Part shown: in pieces, positions 14,175 to 24,282 of the stretch | How the letters are laid out: each line of letters starts with the position of its first letter | How positions within the stretch are numbered: position 1 is the first letter of the stretch | Notes under the pieces: model-generated | Told to the model about the DNA's origin: nothing | The model's input: only the letters and a program-made list of their open reading frames with translations | Database searches by the model: none | Program-made: the position numbers and the translations under genes | Assembly (NCBI RefSeq): GCF_016734815.1 | Contig: NZ_JAERQF010000008.1 | Location: 62,001-126,000 of the forward strand | Direction: 5' to 3' | Length of the DNA stretch: 64,000 bases | From: Hymenobacter rubidus | Lineage (GTDB): Bacteria; Bacteroidota; Bacteroidia; Cytophagales; Hymenobacteraceae

Positions 14175-17027
14175 TTGGACAAGTTAACAGTCAATCGGTT
14201 GAAGCTGCTGGCGGCCTGGCTGCTCGTTGCGCTGCTGCTGGCGGGGTGCGCGCAGCCGGCCAAGGCGCCGCGCTACCGCATTGGGTTTGCCCAGTGCAGC
14301 ACCAACGGGCCGTGGCGCAAGGCCATGCTGGCCGGCATGGAGCGGGAGCTGAGCTTCCATCCGGAAGTGCGGTTGCAGATGCTCAATTCGCACGACAACA
14401 GCGAATTGCAGAAACGACAAATCCGCGAGCTTATTCAGAGCGGCATCGACTTGCTCATTGTTTCGCCCTACGAGTCGGAGCCCGTGACGCCGGCCGTGGA
14501 GGAGGCCTACCGCCGGGGCATTCCGGTGGTGCTGCTGGACCGGCGCACGGCCTCACAAGCCTACACCGCCTTCGTGGGGGCCGATAACCTGGAAGTAGGG
14601 CAAACGGCGGCCCGCTACGCGGCCCGCCTGCTGCACGGCCGGGGCAGCATGATGGAAATATTGGGCTCGCCGGGCTCCTCGGCAACTTCGGGCCGGCACG
14701 AGGGCTTTGTTGTGGCCCTGCGCGATTATCCAAATCTGCAAGTGGTGAGCCGGGTAACCGGCGACTGGACCGAACGGCTGCCGGAGCCGGCCCTTACCGC
14801 CGCGCTGAAGGCCCATCCCGAGGTGTCGCTGATTTTTGCCCACAACGATGGCATGGCGCGCGGGGCCTACCTGATTTGCAAGAAGCTGGGGCGCGACCGG
14901 CAAATAAAAATTATCGGGGTGGATGGCCTGGCGAGCGAGGGGGAGGGCATAGAACTGGTGCAGCGGCGCCTGCTCCAGGCCTCGATTCTGTATGCGCCCG
15001 GCGGGGAGGACGCCATTCGCACCGCCTTGAAAATCCTGCGCAAACAACCCTTTAAGCGGGAAAATACCTTGGGCACGATGGTCATCGACTCGACCAACGT
15101 GCTGACCATGCGGCAGCAAACCGATAAGATGGTGAGCCAGCAGCAGGACATCGAGCAGCAGCAGAGCCTGTTGCAGCGCCTGCGCGCTACCTATGCCAGC
15201 CAGCAGGTGGCGCTCTACGTGTCGCTGGCGTCGTTGCTGGTGGCCCTGGCGCTGGGCGCGCTGGCCTGGCACTCGGCCCGCAAAAACCGCCTGATTAACC
15301 TGCAACTGGCCTTGCAAAATGCGGAAAACGACAAAATCAACCGCCAGTTGACCCAGCAAAACGCGGAGAATGACAAGATAAACCGCCAGCTGACGGCTCA
15401 GAACGAGGAAATCAGCTCGCAGCGCAACCAACTGGAAGTGATGGCCGAGCGCGCCCGCACCGACACCGAAGCCAAGCTGCGCTTTTTTACCAATTTCTCG
15501 CACGAGCTGCGCACGCCGCTCACCCTCATTCTGGGGCCGGTGGAGGAATTGCTGAGCAACAGCGCCACGTTCAGCAGCGCCCAGCGGCAGGACCTGAGCC
15601 TGGTGCGCCGCAACACCCAGCGCCTGCTGCAGCTGGTGAACCAATTGCTTGATTTTCGGAAGATTGAGGTGGGCAAGATGGCCGTGCACGCCACCGAGGG
15701 AAATCTGGTGACGTTTGTGCGCGAAATCGTAGACGCCTTCGAGAAACCCGCCCAGCTGCGCGACGTGCGCCTGCGCTTTCTGGCCGCCGAGCCGGTGCTG
15801 ACCGCGTGGTTTGACGGCAATATTCTGGATAAGGTGTTCTTCAACTTATTGTCCAACGCCTTGAAATTCACCCCGGACCACGGCCAGATTACCGTCAGCC
15901 TGCAGGCTGCCGACCAGGGCCGGGCGCTGCAGGTGAGCGTGGCCGATACCGGCCTGGGCATCAGCGAGCAGGACCGGGGGCACATATTTGAGTGGTTTTA
16001 CCAGGGCGACCAGGGCGCGGTGGCCAAGGGGTCGGGCATGGGCCTGGCGCTGGCGCAGGGCCTGGTGCGCTTGCACCAGGGCCAGCTTTCGTTCAGCAGC
16101 CAGCCGGGCAAGGGCAGCACGTTCACCGTGCGGCTGCCCCGCGAGCTGCCCGAGGCCCTGCGCGCCGACGAGCTGTTCCGGCCCGTGGTTTTCTCGCTGG
16201 ACGAGCCCGAGCCGCTGGCTGTGGAGGCTGTGGCCGATGTGCTCCCGGCCGAAGCTGCCAGCGAAACCCTGGTGCTGGTGATTGAGGACAACCAGGAGGT
16301 GAACGACTTTCTGGTGCGCAAGCTGGGGGCGGCCTACCGGGTGCAGAGCGCCACCGACGGCCATTCCGGCTTCACCATGGCCACCGACCTCATCCCCGAC
16401 CTGATAGTGTGCGACGTGATGATGCCCGGCCTGAACGGCCTGCAAGTGGTGGCCCAGCTGCGCGCCGACTGGCGCACCTCGCACATTCCGGTGATTATGC
16501 TCACGGCCCGCGGGGCGCCCGACCAGCAGGTGGAAGGCGTGCAGGCCGGCGCCGACCTGTACCTGACCAAGCCGTTCAACCCGACGTTTTTGCTGGAGAG
16601 TGTGCGCACACTTCTCGCCAACCGGGCCCGCCAGCGCGAGCACTTTCGCCGCGAGCTGAGCGTGGACACGACGGGCGCCACCACCCTGGCCGACCAGAAA
16701 TTCCTGGCCGACCTCACCGCCATTGTGGAAGCCAACCTGACCAAAACCGACCTGAGCGTGGAAGACGTGGCCCGCAGCCTGGGCGTGTCGCGCATGCAGC
16801 TCTACCGCAAAGTAAAGGCCGTGCTGAACACCGGCGTCACCGACTTCATCCAGAGCCTGCGCCTCACCAAGGCCCGCGAGCTGCTGCTCGACGACACCCT
16901 CACGATTGCCGAAATTGCCTACGAGCTGGGCTTCTCTTCGCCCTCGTACTTCACGGCCAGCTTCCGCACCCGCTACCAGCTCACGCCATCGAAGTTTCGG
17001 ACCCTGCACGCTTCGTCGGCGCACTGA
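14175..17027 (+). CDS. Hybrid two-component regulator with periplasmic sugar-binding sensor
   Basis: This 950-residue single-chain system has a lipoprotein-like signal (LLLAGC), then a LacI/ribose-binding-type periplasmic domain (about 35-315). A transmembrane helix lies near 340-365, followed by a coiled coil with two near-repeats of QNAENDKINRQLT. The kinase has FSHELRTP with phospho-acceptor His443 and the ATPase motifs NLLSNALKFTP and GSGMGLALA. A receiver with Asp747 (VCDVMMPG) and a C-terminal AraC-type HTH complete it. It should bind a sugar in the periplasm and switch on the downstream susCD locus. The start is odd: the frame opens with TTG directly after a stop (14172-14174). TTG 14199 is an equally good start. 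Confidence 0.92.
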   Translation: MDKLTVNRLKLLAAWLLVALLLAGCAQPAKAPRYRIGFAQCSTNGPWRKAMLAGMERELSFHPEVRLQMLNSHDNSELQKRQIRELIQSGIDLLIVSPYESEPVTPAVEEAYRRGIPVVLLDRRTASQAYTAFVGADNLEVGQTAARYAARLLHGRGSMMEILGSPGSSATSGRHEGFVVALRDYPNLQVVSRVTGDWTERLPEPALTAALKAHPEVSLIFAHNDGMARGAYLICKKLGRDRQIKIIGVDGLASEGEGIELVQRRLLQASILYAPGGEDAIRTALKILRKQPFKRENTLGTMVIDSTNVLTMRQQTDKMVSQQQDIEQQQSLLQRLRATYASQQVALYVSLASLLVALALGALAWHSARKNRLINLQLALQNAENDKINRQLTQQNAENDKINRQLTAQNEEISSQRNQLEVMAERARTDTEAKLRFFTNFSHELRTPLTLILGPVEELLSNSATFSSAQRQDLSLVRRNTQRLLQLVNQLLDFRKIEVGKMAVHATEGNLVTFVREIVDAFEKPAQLRDVRLRFLAAEPVLTAWFDGNILDKVFFNLLSNALKFTPDHGQITVSLQAADQGRALQVSVADTGLGISEQDRGHIFEWFYQGDQGAVAKGSGMGLALAQGLVRLHQGQLSFSSQPGKGSTFTVRLPRELPEALRADELFRPVVFSLDEPEPLAVEAVADVLPAEAASETLVLVIEDNQEVNDFLVRKLGAAYRVQSATDGHSGFTMATDLIPDLIVCDVMMPGLNGLQVVAQLRADWRTSHIPVIMLTARGAPDQQVEGVQAGADLYLTKPFNPTFLLESVRTLLANRARQREHFRRELSVDTTGATTLADQKFLADLTAIVEANLTKTDLSVEDVARSLGVSRMQLYRKVKAVLNTGVTDFIQSLRLTKARELLLDDTLTIAEIAYELGFSSPSYFTASFRTRYQLTPSKFRTLHASSAH

Positions 17028-17210
17028 AATATTTTCTTGAATCGTGTGCTAAAAGCTACACTCATCCGGTAGGGGTAATCCTTTTTATTTTATTTAAACT
17101 GTTGATAATCAAATTGTATATTCGGAATCTGTTTGCTGAACGAAGATTGATACAATTGAGATAGTGATGTGGATTTGAGGCGGTGACATTTGTGGAAAGC
17201 TTCTGCAAAT

Positions 17211-17678
17211 ATGACCTTGCCGGCCCCAATCGTTTGCATCGGAGAAATGCTCTGGGACGTGCTGCCCACCGGCCGCCAGCCGGGCGGCGCGCCTCTTAGT
17301 GCCGCGCTGTACCTGCACCGGCCGGGCCCGCCCGTGCAGCGCACCCGCCGGGTGGGCAACGGCGAACCGGGCCGCGAGCCGCTGGCCTTTGGTGCGCACC
17401 AGGGCCTGGCCACCCAGCTCATTCAGCCAAGCCCTGCGCACCTCACGGGCGTGATGAACACGTTGTTGCGGTGCCCCGGCGCGGCTCACACCGTGCTGCC
17501 CGGCATTGGCCGCAGCAATGCTTTGCGGGGGGGCCTGCGCACGGGCCTGCTGGCAGGGCACGCCCCCGCCCACTGCCTGCGGGAGGCAAGCGCGGCCGCG
17601 CGGGCTCATATACGCTTTTCCGACCACCTGGGCCGTAGTGCGGCGGCAACGCCAGCCGACTCCTTACCCGCGCCCTGA
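17211..17678 (+). pseudogene. Fructokinase (PfkB family) remnant with internal deletion
   Basis: ATG 17211 begins MTLPAPIVCIGEMLWDVLP, then GGAPLSAALYL, the standard N-terminus of PfkB-type fructokinases. It continues with a degraded RVGNGEPGREPLAFGAHQG segment and a HLTGV segment. It then jumps to the C-terminal region GLLAGHAPAHCLREAS, skipping the central ATP and sugar domain and most of the anion-hole region. About half of a normal 300-residue enzyme is missing, so it cannot be active. It lies between the sugar-sensing regulator and susC, where a kinase for the imported sugar would be expected. Confidence 0.7.
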
Positions 17679-17752
17679 CGGGGCGGGCAGCCCGTTTTGC
17701 CGCCCATTCACCAACCTAATTTCTTTACTTCCCACCCAACTCACACCAATCC

Positions 17753-20700
17753 ATGTCAACTCCTTTACCATTCTTACCGGGCCCTGGGCCCTTCCGGAAG
17801 GTGCTGCTCACGTCTGCGCTGAGTGGCACCTTGCTCACCGGTTTCGGAGCCGCGCAGGCGGCAGCAGGCTTGCGCCTGGTTCCCCAAAAAACGGCCCGGC
17901 GCGACATTCCCGTTACGGGCCGCGTCACAAACGCTGCCGGTGAGGGCTTGCCCGGCGTGACGGTGCTCGTGAAAGGCAGCACCACCGGTACCTCCACCGA
18001 TGTCAACGGGGGCTTCTCGCTGACCGTGCCCGAGGGCAGCACCCTGGTATTTAGCTCGGTGGGTTTTGTGCGGCAGGAAGTGGTTGTGGGCACCACCACC
18101 ACTTTCAACATCAAACTGGCCGACGACCAGCAGTCGTTGAAAGAAGTAGTAGTGGTGGGCTACGGCACCCAAGCCAAGCAGGACCTGACCACGGCCGTGT
18201 CGTCGGTGAGCGGGGCGGCGCTGACTCGCCAGCCCGTGGCTAGCTTCGACCAAGCTTTGCAGGGACAGGCGCCCGGCATTCAAGTGACCAGTAGCTCGGG
18301 TGCGCCCGGCGCGGCCTTTAGCGTACGGGTGCGGGGCAGTGCCTCCGTCAGCCTAAACGGCTCGCCGCTGTACGTGATTGACGGCATTCCAATTCTGCCG
18401 ACTTATAACCAGGAAATCAACAACAACAACCAGCGCCTCAACCCGCTCTCTACCATTGACCCCAACGATATTGAGCGCATCGACGTGCTGAAGGATGGGG
18501 CGGCGGCGGCCATTTACGGGCTGCGGGCAGCCAATGGCGTGGTGGTGATTACCACCAAGCGCGGCAAAGTGGGCCAGTCCCAGCTAAGCCTGAACGCTTA
18601 CTTCGGCCGCCAGTCCCTGCGCAAGAAGCTGGACGTGCTCAATGCCCGGCAGTTTGCCCAGGAATACAACGAGATTCGGACCAATGCCGGCCAGGCGCCC
18701 GGCTACCCCGACCTTAACAACCTGCCGCCCTACGACACCGACTGGCAGGACGCCATTTTTCGGTCCGCCAACCAGCAGAACTACCAGCTGAATGCCTCCG
18801 GCGGCACCGAGAAAACCCGCTATTACCTGGGCGGCGGCTATTTCAAGCAGGACGGCATCAACATCAACTCGGGGTTTGACCGCTACAACTTCAAAATCAA
18901 CGTCGACCAGCACATCAACGACCGACTGCGGATTGGCACCAGCCTCAACGCCAGCCGCAGCCACACCAACGGTACGGTGCGCTCGGAGTCGGCGCTGGGC
19001 AACTCGGGCACGGTACTGGGCGCTCTGACGCAGATTCCGACCGTGCCGGTGAAAAACCCCGACGGCGTGACGTACGGCACCAACCCCTTCACGCTGAGCG
19101 ACAACCCGGTGGGCAACCTGCTCGAAACCAGCAACCAAGCCGTGGTGTACCAGCTCCAGAATAACCTGTACGGTGAGCTGGACATTCTAAAGGACCTGAC
19201 GTTGCGCTCCACGTTTGGCATCGACTACCGAGGCGAGAACGGCAACTCGTTCTACAGCCGAAATTACCCCGGCACGTCGGCCGCCGACCCCTCGACGCGG
19301 GGCTCGGCCAGTGTGGGCAACTCGTTTCAGCTGACTTGGATTAACGAGAATACGCTGACGTATAACCGCACCCTCGGCGACCGGCACCACCTCACGCTGC
19401 TGGGCGGCGAGTCGATGCAGAGCTACGACCGGGTTACGAACGGCGGCAGCACCAAAGGCTTCCCCTCCAACTCGGTGCCTTACCTCAGTGCCGGCGCCAC
19501 GGCCAACGGCATTCCCTACAGCTTCGAAGAGCAATGGGCGCTGTTGAGCTATTTCGGCCGTGCCATCTATAACTACGACGAGCGGTACCTGGCCACCGTC
19601 AGCTTCCGCACCGACGCCGCCAGCCGCTTCAGTGGTAAAAACCGCTTCGGCTACTTTCCGGCGGCTTCGCTGGGCTGGCGCATCTCGAAGGAGAGTTTCT
19701 TCCCTATTCAGAACGTGGTGTCGGATTTGAAACTGCGGTTGAGCTTCGGCGCCAACGGCAACTCGGAAATTAATACGTACAGCCGCTTCTCGACTTACGC
19801 ACTGGGTTACAACTACCAGGGCAGCGGCTCGGCCATTCTGGGCGGCATTTCGAGCAGCGTGATTGGCAACGACGTGCGCTGGGAAACCACTCGCCAGTAC
19901 AACGCCGGCCTCGACGTGGGCCTGGCCAACAACCGCATCAACCTCACGCTGGACGTGTACAACAAGCACACTTCGGACCTGCTTACGCAAGTGCCCATTC
20001 CGCAGAGCACAGGTGCCGGCACGCTGAGCGTGATTCAGAACGTGGGCTCTATTGAGAACAAGGGCGTAGAGATTGGCCTTGTCACCACCAACGTGACGCC
20101 GGAAACCGACGGTTTCGGCTGGACGTCGAACTTCAACGTGACGTTCAACCGCAACAAGGTGCTGGACCTGGGCACCACGGTCGACGCCAATAACCAGCCG
20201 ATTCCCCGCACCATTGTCGGCGATAACATCGTGCAACCCGGTTCGCCGCTGGGCGCGTTCTACGGCTACCGGGTGGTGGGCATTGTGCAGTCGGACGCCG
20301 AAGGCCAGAACCTGCCCAAGCAGAACAGCTTGTCGCCCAAGGCCGGCGATATCCGCTTCGAGGACGTCGACGGCAACGGCGTCATTAATGCCAGCGACCG
20401 GGTGGTAATCGGCAACCCCAACCCCAAAGCGTATCTGGGCTTTACCAACAACTTCACCTTTAAGGGGCTGGAAATGAGCGTGTTCTTCCAGAGCTCGGTG
20501 GGCAACGACATCTACAACCAGAACCGTACCGTGACGGAAGGCCAGACCACGGCCCTGAACCAGAGCACGGCCGTGCTCAACCACTGGACGCCCACCAACA
20601 CGAACACCGACATTCCGCGCCCGGTGTTTGGCGACCCCAACGGCAACAACCGCTTTTCGACGCGCTTCGTGGAAGACGGCTCCTACGTGCGCCTCAAGAA

Positions 20701-20923
20701 CCTGACGCTGGCTTACACCATTCCGGCCAGCATCTCGAAACACGCGGCCCTCAAGAACCTGCGCATCTACGGTACGGGCTACAACCTCGTGACCTGGACC
20801 AAGTACTCGGGCTACGACCCGGAGTTGAACGCCGACCCGCTCTCGAACACCTCGGTGGGCCGCGACTTCGGTGTGTATCCGCAGGCCCGCACCTACACGG
20901 TTGGGCTCAACGCCACTTTCTAA
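17753..20923 (+). CDS. SusC/RagA-type TonB-dependent outer-membrane transporter
   Basis: The 1056-residue protein starts at ATG 17753. After a signal region comes a carboxypeptidase-regulatory-like Ig domain (about 50-125: TGRVTNAAGEGLPGVTV). The plug follows with KEVVVVGYGTQ as TonB-box region, DGAAAAIYGLRAANGVVVITT and the SusC signature near 225-265, then the long beta-barrel ending GLNATF. It should import oligosaccharides across the outer membrane with the SusD lipoprotein encoded 26 bases downstream. No N-terminal STN domain is present, consistent with regulation by the hybrid sensor upstream rather than by an anti-sigma system. Confidence 0.95.
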   Translation: MSTPLPFLPGPGPFRKVLLTSALSGTLLTGFGAAQAAAGLRLVPQKTARRDIPVTGRVTNAAGEGLPGVTVLVKGSTTGTSTDVNGGFSLTVPEGSTLVFSSVGFVRQEVVVGTTTTFNIKLADDQQSLKEVVVVGYGTQAKQDLTTAVSSVSGAALTRQPVASFDQALQGQAPGIQVTSSSGAPGAAFSVRVRGSASVSLNGSPLYVIDGIPILPTYNQEINNNNQRLNPLSTIDPNDIERIDVLKDGAAAAIYGLRAANGVVVITTKRGKVGQSQLSLNAYFGRQSLRKKLDVLNARQFAQEYNEIRTNAGQAPGYPDLNNLPPYDTDWQDAIFRSANQQNYQLNASGGTEKTRYYLGGGYFKQDGININSGFDRYNFKINVDQHINDRLRIGTSLNASRSHTNGTVRSESALGNSGTVLGALTQIPTVPVKNPDGVTYGTNPFTLSDNPVGNLLETSNQAVVYQLQNNLYGELDILKDLTLRSTFGIDYRGENGNSFYSRNYPGTSAADPSTRGSASVGNSFQLTWINENTLTYNRTLGDRHHLTLLGGESMQSYDRVTNGGSTKGFPSNSVPYLSAGATANGIPYSFEEQWALLSYFGRAIYNYDERYLATVSFRTDAASRFSGKNRFGYFPAASLGWRISKESFFPIQNVVSDLKLRLSFGANGNSEINTYSRFSTYALGYNYQGSGSAILGGISSSVIGNDVRWETTRQYNAGLDVGLANNRINLTLDVYNKHTSDLLTQVPIPQSTGAGTLSVIQNVGSIENKGVEIGLVTTNVTPETDGFGWTSNFNVTFNRNKVLDLGTTVDANNQPIPRTIVGDNIVQPGSPLGAFYGYRVVGIVQSDAEGQNLPKQNSLSPKAGDIRFEDVDGNGVINASDRVVIGNPNPKAYLGFTNNFTFKGLEMSVFFQSSVGNDIYNQNRTVTEGQTTALNQSTAVLNHWTPTNTNTDIPRPVFGDPNGNNRFSTRFVEDGSYVRLKNLTLAYTIPASISKHAALKNLRIYGTGYNLVTWTKYSGYDPELNADPLSNTSVGRDFGVYPQARTYTVGLNATF

Positions 20924-20949
20924 TCTTTCGCTCCTGACTTGAATTCCCA

Positions 20950-22434
20950 ATGAAAAAGCTATTTATCCTGTCGATGGGCGGCCTGCTGATGCTGGCCGGC
21001 TGTGACTTCCTGCAGAAAGACCCCCTGACCAGCATCACGAACACCAACTTCTTTGGCTCGCCGGATGACGCCGAAGCCAGTATCACGGCCGTCTACGATG
21101 CCCTGCAAGGCGCCGGCCTTTACGGCCAGGACTACTACACTATTGGCGAGATGCCGACCGACAACTGCACCAGCGCCAACGGCGACGTGAACGCGCTCCG
21201 CACCATTGCCTGGACGCCCGGCACCTCGCAGGTGAGCAACCTGTTCCGGCAGTGCTACCTGGGCATCAACCGGGCCAACGTGGTGCTCAAGTACGTGCCC
21301 AACGTGACGATGGACACGACCCGCCGCAGCCAGATTCAGGGCGAGGCCCGCTTTGTGCGGGCGCTGTGCTACTTCAACCTGGTGCGGGCCTACGGCGACG
21401 TGCCCCTGCGCCTGCAACCCACCGAAACCAGCCAGCCGTCCGAAATAAACCTGCCCCGCACGGCCGCCGCCGACGTGTACAACCAGGTAGTGGCCGACCT
21501 GCAGCGGGCCGCCATTCAGATGCCCGCCTCCAACCCGAACCGGGCCAGCCGCAACGCCGCCAATGCCCTGCTGGCCCGCGTGCAGCTCACCCAGCGCAAC
21601 TGGGCAGCGGCCCAGACGGCCGCCAACAAGGTAATTGCCAACAATATTGCCCTGAACGCCACCTTCAAGTCGCTGTTTCCCGCCGAGAACAAGGGGGCCG
21701 AGTCGCTGTTTGAAATTCAGTATGCCGGCTCGGCCGACGGGGGCAACCTGATTGCCGACGAAGTATTGCCGCTGCCCGTGGCCACTTATTCCTATGCCAA
21801 GTTCAACATCCCCACGGCCGAGCTGATTGCTTTTGCCGATACCGTGAACGACCGGCGCTGGGCTTTTAACGCACTGGTACGCAACAGCTCCAACCTGCTG
21901 ATTGGCCGCGACCACGTGAGCTACATCGATGCCAAAAACATCGGGGTTTCCGGGGCCAATGCCAACGACCGGGGGCCTTTCGTGTACAAGTGGACCAGCA
22001 TCGGCAACGGCTTCAACTCCGTGGACAACTGCTACGTGCTGCGCTACGCCGAGGTGCTGCTGAGCTACGCCGAAGCCGTGAACGAGCAAACCGGGCCCTC
22101 GACCGATGTGCTGGCCAAACTGAACCTGGTGCGCCAGCGGGCCGGCCTGGCCGCCCTCACGCTGAGCTCGGCGCAGGCCGCTACCAAGCAAACCCTGCGC
22201 GCCGAGATTGAGCGCCAGCGCCGCCTGGAATTTGCCTTCGAGGGCGAGCGGTGGTGGGACCTGGTGCGCTACGCCCGCCACACCCTGGCCGATGCCAGCG
22301 CCACGCACACCATCACGGCCCTGGACCTTATCAACACCAAGCGCGGCAGCCGCGACCAAAACTACCTGGTGTTCCCCATTCCGCAGGCCGAAATCAACAC
22401 CAACACCCAGCTCAAACAGAACCCTGGGTACTAA
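20950..22434 (+). CDS. SusD/RagB-type glycan-binding lipoprotein
   Basis: The 494-residue protein starts at ATG 20950 with a signal peptide ending in the lipobox MLAGC, so it is surface-exposed on the outer membrane. It then shows the family's conserved N-terminal pattern (FLQKDPLTSITNTNFF), four helical TPR-like units, and the C-terminal signature RRLEFAFEGERWWDLVRY. It forms the lid over the SusC channel and captures oligosaccharide. The 26-base spacing to susC and the shared strand indicate one operon. Confidence 0.95.
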   Translation: MKKLFILSMGGLLMLAGCDFLQKDPLTSITNTNFFGSPDDAEASITAVYDALQGAGLYGQDYYTIGEMPTDNCTSANGDVNALRTIAWTPGTSQVSNLFRQCYLGINRANVVLKYVPNVTMDTTRRSQIQGEARFVRALCYFNLVRAYGDVPLRLQPTETSQPSEINLPRTAAADVYNQVVADLQRAAIQMPASNPNRASRNAANALLARVQLTQRNWAAAQTAANKVIANNIALNATFKSLFPAENKGAESLFEIQYAGSADGGNLIADEVLPLPVATYSYAKFNIPTAELIAFADTVNDRRWAFNALVRNSSNLLIGRDHVSYIDAKNIGVSGANANDRGPFVYKWTSIGNGFNSVDNCYVLRYAEVLLSYAEAVNEQTGPSTDVLAKLNLVRQRAGLAALTLSSAQAATKQTLRAEIERQRRLEFAFEGERWWDLVRYARHTLADASATHTITALDLINTKRGSRDQNYLVFPIPQAEINTNTQLKQNPGY

Positions 22435-22523
22435 CCTTAGCTGTCGTTTCGGGGCGGAAGCGGGCGAATGGTGGGAACAGTTTTCTGCTTTTGCCTCGGA
22501 GCGACATGCTATCGGCCAGTTAG

Positions 22524-22656
22524 AGCCGTTTCGAAGTGAGTGTACGTGCGGTCAGTAGCGCGAACGTTGTCGTTCGCGTGCCAGAACGAGCTCGCGGCGC
22601 GGGGACGCGAACGACAACGTTCGCGCTACTCTACACCAACCCCGACACCGCGCTAA
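22524..22656. repeat. 133-bp dispersed repeat, copy 2
   Basis: This is the second copy of the repeat at 11729-11861, placed in the 297-base gap between susD and the first GH30 gene. Here the internal palindrome is perfect over 25 bp (22555-22579 with 22605-22629). No other feature is visible in the gap. Confidence 0.85.
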
Positions 22657-22731
22657 ATTATTTATTCAGTTGAACGTAATGCGGCTGGCGGGCCCGGCAA
22701 AAGTTCGCCAGCCGCATTTTTTACCAAGCGC

Positions 22732-24168
22732 ATGAATCCGGTTTCGATATTCCGCTGGGGCACGGCGGCCCTGCTCACACTCGCGCTGCTGCCCGGCCAC
22801 GGCCAGGCCCGCAAAGGCGCGCCCAAAACCCCAACCAAAACCGCCGGCATCGCCTGCTGGATGACCACGCCCGACCAAACCCAGCTGTTGCAAAGGCAGC
22901 CGGGCGCTTTGGCCTTTGCGCCCGCAGCGGCCACCGGCACCGTGATTGAGGTTGACGACAGCCAGCGCTTCCAGCCCATCGACGGCTTTGGCTACTGCCT
23001 CACCGGCGGCAGCGCCGAGCTGCTGCACGCCATGAGCCCGGCCCGGCGCACGGCCCTGCTGCGGGAGCTGTTTGGCACCGACGCGCAAGGCATCGGGGTG
23101 AGCTACTTACGCCTGAGCATTGGGGCTTCTGACCTCGATGCCCAGGTTTTCAGCTACGACGACCTGCCCGCCGACCAGACCGACCCCGCGCTGGCCAAGT
23201 TCAGCCTTGCCGAGGACGAAAAGCACCTCATTCCGGTGCTGAAGGAAATTCTGGCCATCAACCCCGGCCTCAAGCTCCTGGGCTCGCCCTGGAGCCCGCC
23301 GACCTGGATGAAAACCAACGGCGCCACCAAAGGCGGCTCGCTCAAGCCGGAATTTTACCCGGCTTATGCCCAGTACTTTGTGAAATACCTGCAAGGGATG
23401 AAGAAAGCCGGCATCCGCCTCGACGCCGTTACGGTGCAGAACGAGCCGCTGCACCCCGGCAACAACCCCAGCCTGCTGATGCTGGCCGAGCAACAGGCCG
23501 AGTTCATTGGCAAGCACCTGGGGCCGGCGTTCAAGGCGGCGAAGCTGGACACCAAAATCATTTGCTACGACCACAACGCCGACAAGCCGGAATACCCGCT
23601 CACGGTGCTCGGCGATGCCACCGCCAACCCGTACGTCGACGGCTCGGCCTTCCACCTCTACGCCGGCCCCATTGAGGCCCTGAGCAAGGTGCACGACGCG
23701 TACCCGCAGAAAAACGTCTACTTCACCGAGGAGTGGGTGGGCGCGCGCAGCCCGTTTGCCGGCAACCTGGGCTGGCACGTCAAGAACCTGTTTGTGGGCG
23801 CGCCCCGCAACTGGAGCCGCAACGTGCTGGAGTGGAACCTGGCCGCCGACCCGCACCAGAACCCGCACACGCCCGGCGGCTGCAAAGAGTGCCTCGGCGC
23901 CATCACGCTGGCCCACGACACGGTGAGCCGCCACGTGGCCTACTACACGGTGGCCCACAGCAGCAAGTTTGTGCGCCCCGGCTCGGTGCGCGTGGCCTCC
24001 AGCGCGGTGGCCGGCCTGCCCAACGTGGCCTACCGCACGCCCACCGGCGGCCACGTGTTGCTGGTGCTCAACGACCAGGCCACGCCCCAAACCTTTAGCC
24101 TGCGCTACCAGGGCCGCTCCGCGCCCGCCACGCTGCCAGCCGGTGCGGTGGCTACCTACGTGTGGTAG
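22732..24168 (+). CDS. GH30 family beta-glycosidase (first of three)
   Basis: The 478-residue protein starts at ATG 22732 with a signal peptide ending near HGQA. The GH30 barrel begins with the usual QRFQPIDGFGYCLTGGSA. The acid/base is Glu238 in VQNEPLHP and the nucleophile is Glu333 in YFTEEWVG, and GSPWSPPTWMK is the conserved loop. The C-terminal beta domain ends ATYVW. GH30 enzymes of this type in Bacteroidota PULs are glucosylceramidase-like, and many cut beta-1,6-glucan. The exact specificity is not readable. It follows susCD on the same strand. Confidence 0.92.
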   Translation: MNPVSIFRWGTAALLTLALLPGHGQARKGAPKTPTKTAGIACWMTTPDQTQLLQRQPGALAFAPAAATGTVIEVDDSQRFQPIDGFGYCLTGGSAELLHAMSPARRTALLRELFGTDAQGIGVSYLRLSIGASDLDAQVFSYDDLPADQTDPALAKFSLAEDEKHLIPVLKEILAINPGLKLLGSPWSPPTWMKTNGATKGGSLKPEFYPAYAQYFVKYLQGMKKAGIRLDAVTVQNEPLHPGNNPSLLMLAEQQAEFIGKHLGPAFKAAKLDTKIICYDHNADKPEYPLTVLGDATANPYVDGSAFHLYAGPIEALSKVHDAYPQKNVYFTEEWVGARSPFAGNLGWHVKNLFVGAPRNWSRNVLEWNLAADPHQNPHTPGGCKECLGAITLAHDTVSRHVAYYTVAHSSKFVRPGSVRVASSAVAGLPNVAYRTPTGGHVLLVLNDQATPQTFSLRYQGRSAPATLPAGAVATYVW

Positions 24169-24195
24169 CATGTACATGTACGACTGTGACCTAAA

Positions 24196-24233
24196 AGGCC
24201 GGCCTGCCTCGGCTACGCCCGGCAGGCCGGCCT
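24196..24233 (+). other. 13-bp hairpin between GH30 genes
   Basis: AGGCCGGCCTGCC at 24196-24208 pairs exactly with 24221-24233. There is no T-tract. It lies between two adjacent GH30 genes, so it may be a processing or differential-stability element inside the operon transcript. Confidence 0.55.
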
Positions 24234-24282
24234 CGCAATTCTCGGCATGACGTCTCAACGTTCCAATTCCTCCTTCCTCCCA

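Noticed and set aside
19187..20950. A 587-codon frame antisense to susC
   Set aside because: It is a shadow of the sense gene: His/Val/Arg/Gly-rich with no family features.
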